From Liolophura sinensis (taxonomy: Eukaryota; Mollusca; Polyplacophora; Chitonida; Chitonidae), in assembly GCF_032854445.1 (NCBI RefSeq), contig NC_088304.1:32296810-32360809 (forward strand): a DNA stretch of 64,000 nt, written 5' to 3'. Position numbers and translations under genes: made by a program. This document shows, in pieces, positions 60,141 through 64,000 of this stretch; position 1 is the first letter of the stretch, and every line of letters starts with the position of its first letter. Below the pieces are notes generated by a model that worked only from the letters and a program-made list of their open reading frames with translations, was not told the origin of the DNA and searched no databases.

Positions 60141-62016
60141 TGTGCTACTCCAGTGGAAATGTAATCTGCATCCCTTACAGTGCTACTCCAGTGGAAATGT
60201 AATCTGCATCCCTTACAGTGCTACTCCAGTGGAAATGTAATCTGCATCCCTTACAGTGCTACTCCAGCGAAAATGTAATCTGCATCCCTTACAGTGCCAC
60301 CCCAGAGGAAATGTAATCTGCATTCCTTACAGTGCTACTCCAGAGGGAATGTAATCTGCATCCCTTACAGTGCTACTCCAGTGGAAATGTAATCTGCGTC
60401 CCTTACAGTGCTACTCCAGTGGAAATGTAATCTGCATCCCTTACAGTGCTACTCCAGAGGAAATGTAATCTGCATCCCTTACAGGAAATGTAATCTGCAT
60501 CCCTTACAGTGCTACTCCAGTGGAAATGTAATTTGCATCCCTTACAGTGCTACTCCAGCGGAAATGTAATCTGCATCCCTTACAGTGCTACTCCAGCGAA
60601 AATGTAATCTGCATCCCTTACAGTGCCACCCCAGAGGAAATGTAATCTGCATCCCTTACAGTGCTACTCCAGAGGAAATGTAATCTGCATCCCTTACAGT
60701 GCTACTCCAGTGGAAATGTAATCTGCATCCCTTACAGTGCTACTCCAGTGGAAATGTAATCTGCATCCCTTACAGTGCTACTCCAGAGGAAATGTAATCT
60801 GCATCCCTTACAGTGCTACTCCAGTGGAAATGTAATCTGCATCCCTTACAGTGCTACTCCAGTGGAAATGTAATCTGCATCCCTTACAGTGCTACTCCAA
60901 TGGAAATGTAATCTGCATCCCTTACAGTGCTATTGCAGAGGAAATGTAACCTGCATCCCTTACAGTGCTACTCCAGTGGAAATGTAATCTGCATCCCTTA
61001 CAGTGCTACTCCAGTGGAAATGTAATCTGCATCCCTTACAGTGCTACTCCAATGGAAATGTAATCTGCATCCCTTACAGTGCTATTGCAGAGGAAATGTA
61101 ACCTGCATCCCTTACAGTGTTACTCCAGTGGAAATGTAATCTGCGTCCCTTACAGTGCTACTCCAATGGAAATGTAATCTGCATCCCTTATAGTGCTACT
61201 TCAGAGGAAATGTAACCTGCATCCCTTACAGTGCTACTCCAGTGGAAATGTAATCTGCACCCCTCACAGTGCTACTCCAGTGGAAATGTAATCTGCACCC
61301 CTCACAGTGCTACTCCAGTGGAAATGTAATCTGCATCCCTTACAGTGCTACTCCAATGGAAATGTAATCTGCATCCCTTACAGTGCTATTGCAGAGGAAA
61401 TGTAACCTGCATCCCTTACAGTGCTACTCCAGAGGAAATGTAATCTGCGTCCCTTACAGTGCTACTCCAGCGGAAATGTAATCTGCGTCCCTTACAGTGT
61501 TACTCCAGTGGAAATGTAATCTGTAATCTGCATCCCTTACAGTGCTACTCCAGTGGAAATGTAATCTGCGTCCCTTATAGTGCTACTCCAGAGGAAATGT
61601 AATCTGCATCCCTTACAGTGCTACTCCAGCAGAAATGTAATCTGCATCCCTTGCAGAGCTACTCCAGAGGAAATGTAACCTGCATCCCTTACAGTGCTAC
61701 TCCAGTGGAAATGTAATCTGCGTCCCTTATAGAGCTACTCCAGAGGAAATGTAATCTGCATCCCTTACAGTGCTACTCCAGCAGAAATGTAATCTGCATC
61801 CCTTGCAGAGCTACTCCAGAGGAAATGTAACCTGCATCCCTTACAGTGCTACTCCAATGGAAATGTAATCTGCATCCCTTACAGTGCTATTGCAGAGGAA
61901 ATGTAACCTGCATCCCTTACAGTGCTACTCCAGAGGAAATGTAATCTGCATCCCTTACAGTGCTACTCCAGTGGAAATGTAATCTGCATCCCTTACAGTG
62001 CTGCTCCAGTGGAAAT
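60141..62016. repeat. 38-bp minisatellite, about 49 copies
   Basis: Unit GTGCTACTCCAGTGGAAATG followed by TAATCTGCATCCCTTACA. Variants (AGAGG, AGCGG, AATGG, TATTGCAG) recur in blocks, pointing to multi-unit duplications. It is the longest array in the window. Confidence 0.97.
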
Positions 62017-62122
62017 ATTAAAGCAATGTGAATGAAAACCTGTGGAACAGAGCTAACACCACAGTTCAAAATGATTAACGATGGATATTAACAACGTTTT
62101 ATTCCTATCCCGTATTTTCCAG

Positions 62123-62211
62123 ACATTTTTGCAAGGAGCCGAGACCAGTTCAGCTTGCTGCATGATGTCACAATTCTGCCTGATCTATACACACGACAGC
62201 CCTTGCCGCAA
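62123..62211 (+). CDS. Exon-like block, unassigned
   Basis: Acceptor TTCCTATCCCGTATTTTCCAG and donor CAA/GTATGG bracket 89 nt. After two leftover bases it encodes IFARSRDQFSLLHDVTILPD then LYTRQPLPQ with no stop. Boundaries and composition look genuine but no family was recognised and no neighbouring exon was found. It begins about 105 bp after the 38-bp array. Confidence 0.28.
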
Positions 62212-62824
62212 GTATGGGTACTAACTTGTTTTCAAAGCACTGATCACTTAGCAACAGACGGCGTGACGGGTGGTGGGCGTACCGACAATGCTCATAGGGC
62301 CACAGATTTGCGGCATAGGCCCCTATTTCTAACTGGTGTCAAGCAAAGTGGTACTGAACTTAACAACTGCGCAGCTGTCCAATTAAATATACAATTTCAT
62401 GAAATTCCCACCATGATGTAGCTTAAATCAATCGACAGTCGAGTATGATAACAACTGTTGTGTGCCTCCGTCCAGGATTCCAATCAGTGAAATCGAGGTC
62501 AAACTTTGTATGTTAACAACTCCCTCTGTGAAATGCACTAATTAACTTTATTTCTTGCCTGAGAGCTCATTTCAACAGTAGAAGCTTCTTCTCATTACTG
62601 AATCTGAACAGGTGGAATCAACGGTCATACTAAAAACATATGCTTTCATTTGCTGTGAATGAAAGGTTGACCAATGCTGTGGCAGATCTCAAATGGCTCT
62701 CTGTTTCACCGTCATGTGTGTGCAACGAAAGTGAAGAGCATATTTTTTTCCCATGTAATGCGGCTGATGTCGATCTCCTACAAGCGTAATTAACGGTTTA
62801 GTACAGATATATCGAACATACTGG

Positions 62825-62890
62825 TGGTATTTTGTGCAGAACTCAAGAACATTTCACTCATGCAATGGCAGCCAGCATTATGGTTGGAAG
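62825..62890 (-). mobile_element. SINE family 1 fragment, inverted
   Basis: Plus-strand reading: GAACTCAAGAACATTTCACT and GCAGCCAGCATTATGGTTGG, the 3' part of the element. Confidence 0.75.
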
Positions 62891-62950
62891 ATTTCTTACA
62901 AGAACAAACATGTAAAGAATGCTGGCCTACAGTTAGGTCATCAGAGGTTA

Positions 62951-63078
62951 CATTGGTAAGGTGTGACGACCTGTACATTGGTAAGGTGCGACGACCTGTA
63001 CATTGGTAAGGTGTGACGACCTGTACATTGGTAAGATGTGACGACCTGTACATTGGTAAGGTGTGACGACCTGTACAT
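62951..63078. repeat. 25-bp tandem repeat, 5 copies
   Basis: Unit GGTAAGGTGTGACGACCTGT followed by ACATT. Confidence 0.95.
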
Positions 63079-63158
63079 GTATGTTGTAATCTAATGCAAA
63101 CAAACTGGATGAAAATGAATTCTTACAAGAACAAACATGTCAAATTGAGTTCAGTCGT

Positions 63159-63575
63159 ATGCCACAGGTAATTGTATTATACACGCCGTGTGAAACAAGG
63201 AATAAATGTCCAGAACGTGAGAGATTTTGGAGCGATCAACATAAAAATGTCTTGCTGGCCAGTACTCTACAGCCGTCATATACTCCCGTATACAGATGCA
63301 GACACAAGAATATGATTATTGTCATATCGAGAAATGAACATGGCAACCACCTGTTGTCTGTAATAGTTTTGGATTTGACATTTCTGGTATATATTATAAA
63401 AAGTGACAAGTATTTGCCACCTACTTCCAAACGTATAGTCAACTACACATGGCTATGCTGGCTGACTGACAGATGTTGTGGTTTTACCAGTCTCTCAGGG
63501 TTTACAAATGTCAGACCTCCTGCAGTGCGCGATGAGTGTCTTACAATTACCTCCAATCTCCCTGTCTGCCTGTAA
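63159..63575 (+). CDS. Unassigned 138-residue ORF
   Basis: The longest ORF in the window that is not a repeat translation. It begins MPQVIVLYTPCETRNKCPER and has many Cys and a hydrophobic stretch VIVLDLTFLVYII. No motif or family was recognised. A donor-like CACAG/GTAATT overlaps its start. It may be chance or a transposon remnant. Confidence 0.15.
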   Translation: MPQVIVLYTPCETRNKCPERERFWSDQHKNVLLASTLQPSYTPVYRCRHKNMIIVISRNEHGNHLLSVIVLDLTFLVYIIKSDKYLPPTSKRIVNYTWLCWLTDRCCGFTSLSGFTNVRPPAVRDECLTITSNLPVCL

Positions 63576-63604
63576 TGGATTCAACCGCGACTTCTTCATC
63601 AGAG

Positions 63605-64000
63605 TGTTCTCTTGATTCACTTATCCTCATGATTCACCTGTCCTTATGATCCACCTATCCTCATGATTCACCTATCCTCTTGATTCACCTGTCCTCATGA
63701 TTCACCTATCCTCATGATTTACCTGTCCTCATGATTCACCTATCCTCATGATTCACTTATCCTCATGATTCACCTGTACTCATGATTCACCTGTCCTCAT
63801 GATTCACCTATCCTCATGATCCACCTATCCTCATGATTCACCTGTCCTCATGATTCATCTATCCTCATGATTCACCCATCCTCATGATCCACCTATCCTC
63901 ATGATTCACCTATCCTCATGATTCACCTATCCTCATGATTCACCTGTCCTCATGATTCACCCATCCTCATGATTCACCTGTCCTCATGATTCACCTATCC
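63605..64000. repeat. 18-bp minisatellite running off the window edge
   Basis: About 22 copies of CCTATCCTCATGATTCAC with CCTGTCC and GATCC variants. It continues to the last base, so its true length is unknown. Confidence 0.96.

Overview
This is animal genomic DNA, most likely from a mollusc (probably a bivalve). The only gene I can establish firmly is a neuronal syntaxin-1 (STX1A type plasma-membrane Q-SNARE) on the plus strand. Its exons are small, have GT/AG boundaries and are spread over about 34 kb (9021-42910). The protein is closest to the lophotrochozoan/insect syntaxin-1 sequences I know. The introns are full of tRNA-derived SINEs of a type common in molluscs, of ACATGTA-rich sequence and of minisatellites. 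No bacterial, viral or CRISPR features are present.

Layout: 1-9020 is intron 1 or upstream sequence, and the short first coding exon with the start codon is not visible. The visible exons encode 283 residues in one continuous frame: 9021-9107, 21769-21868, 30506-30580, 32004-32077, then two alternative versions of the next exon (36226-36334 and 36581-36689), then 39616-39695, 40896-41033, 41507-41617 and 42833-42910 (stop codon TGA). They cover the acidic N-terminus, the Habc domain, the linker, the SNARE motif with its zero-layer glutamine, and the C-terminal membrane anchor. The 3' UTR starts at 42911 and its end is not resolved.

The most interesting observation is the pair of duplicated 109-nt exons for the end of helix Hc and the start of the linker. 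They have the same length and phase, lie 246 nt apart and share 20 of 36 residues. Including both, or skipping both, gives an early stop, so they should be mutually exclusive. They differ at the position matching the Leu-Glu 'LE' switch that holds syntaxin-1 closed.

From about 45 to 64 kb I see mainly repeats: arrays of 31, about 37, 101, 38, 25 and 18 bp, SINEs and degraded dispersed elements. A few weak, unassigned coding candidates also lie there: possible minus-strand exons at 58240-58325 and 58992-59114, a plus-strand exon-like block at 62123-62211, ORFs at 53782 and 63159, and a TATA box at 59476. By my own rough addition, tandem arrays make up about a fifth of the window. Most long ORFs in the window are only the result of repeat periods divisible by three.
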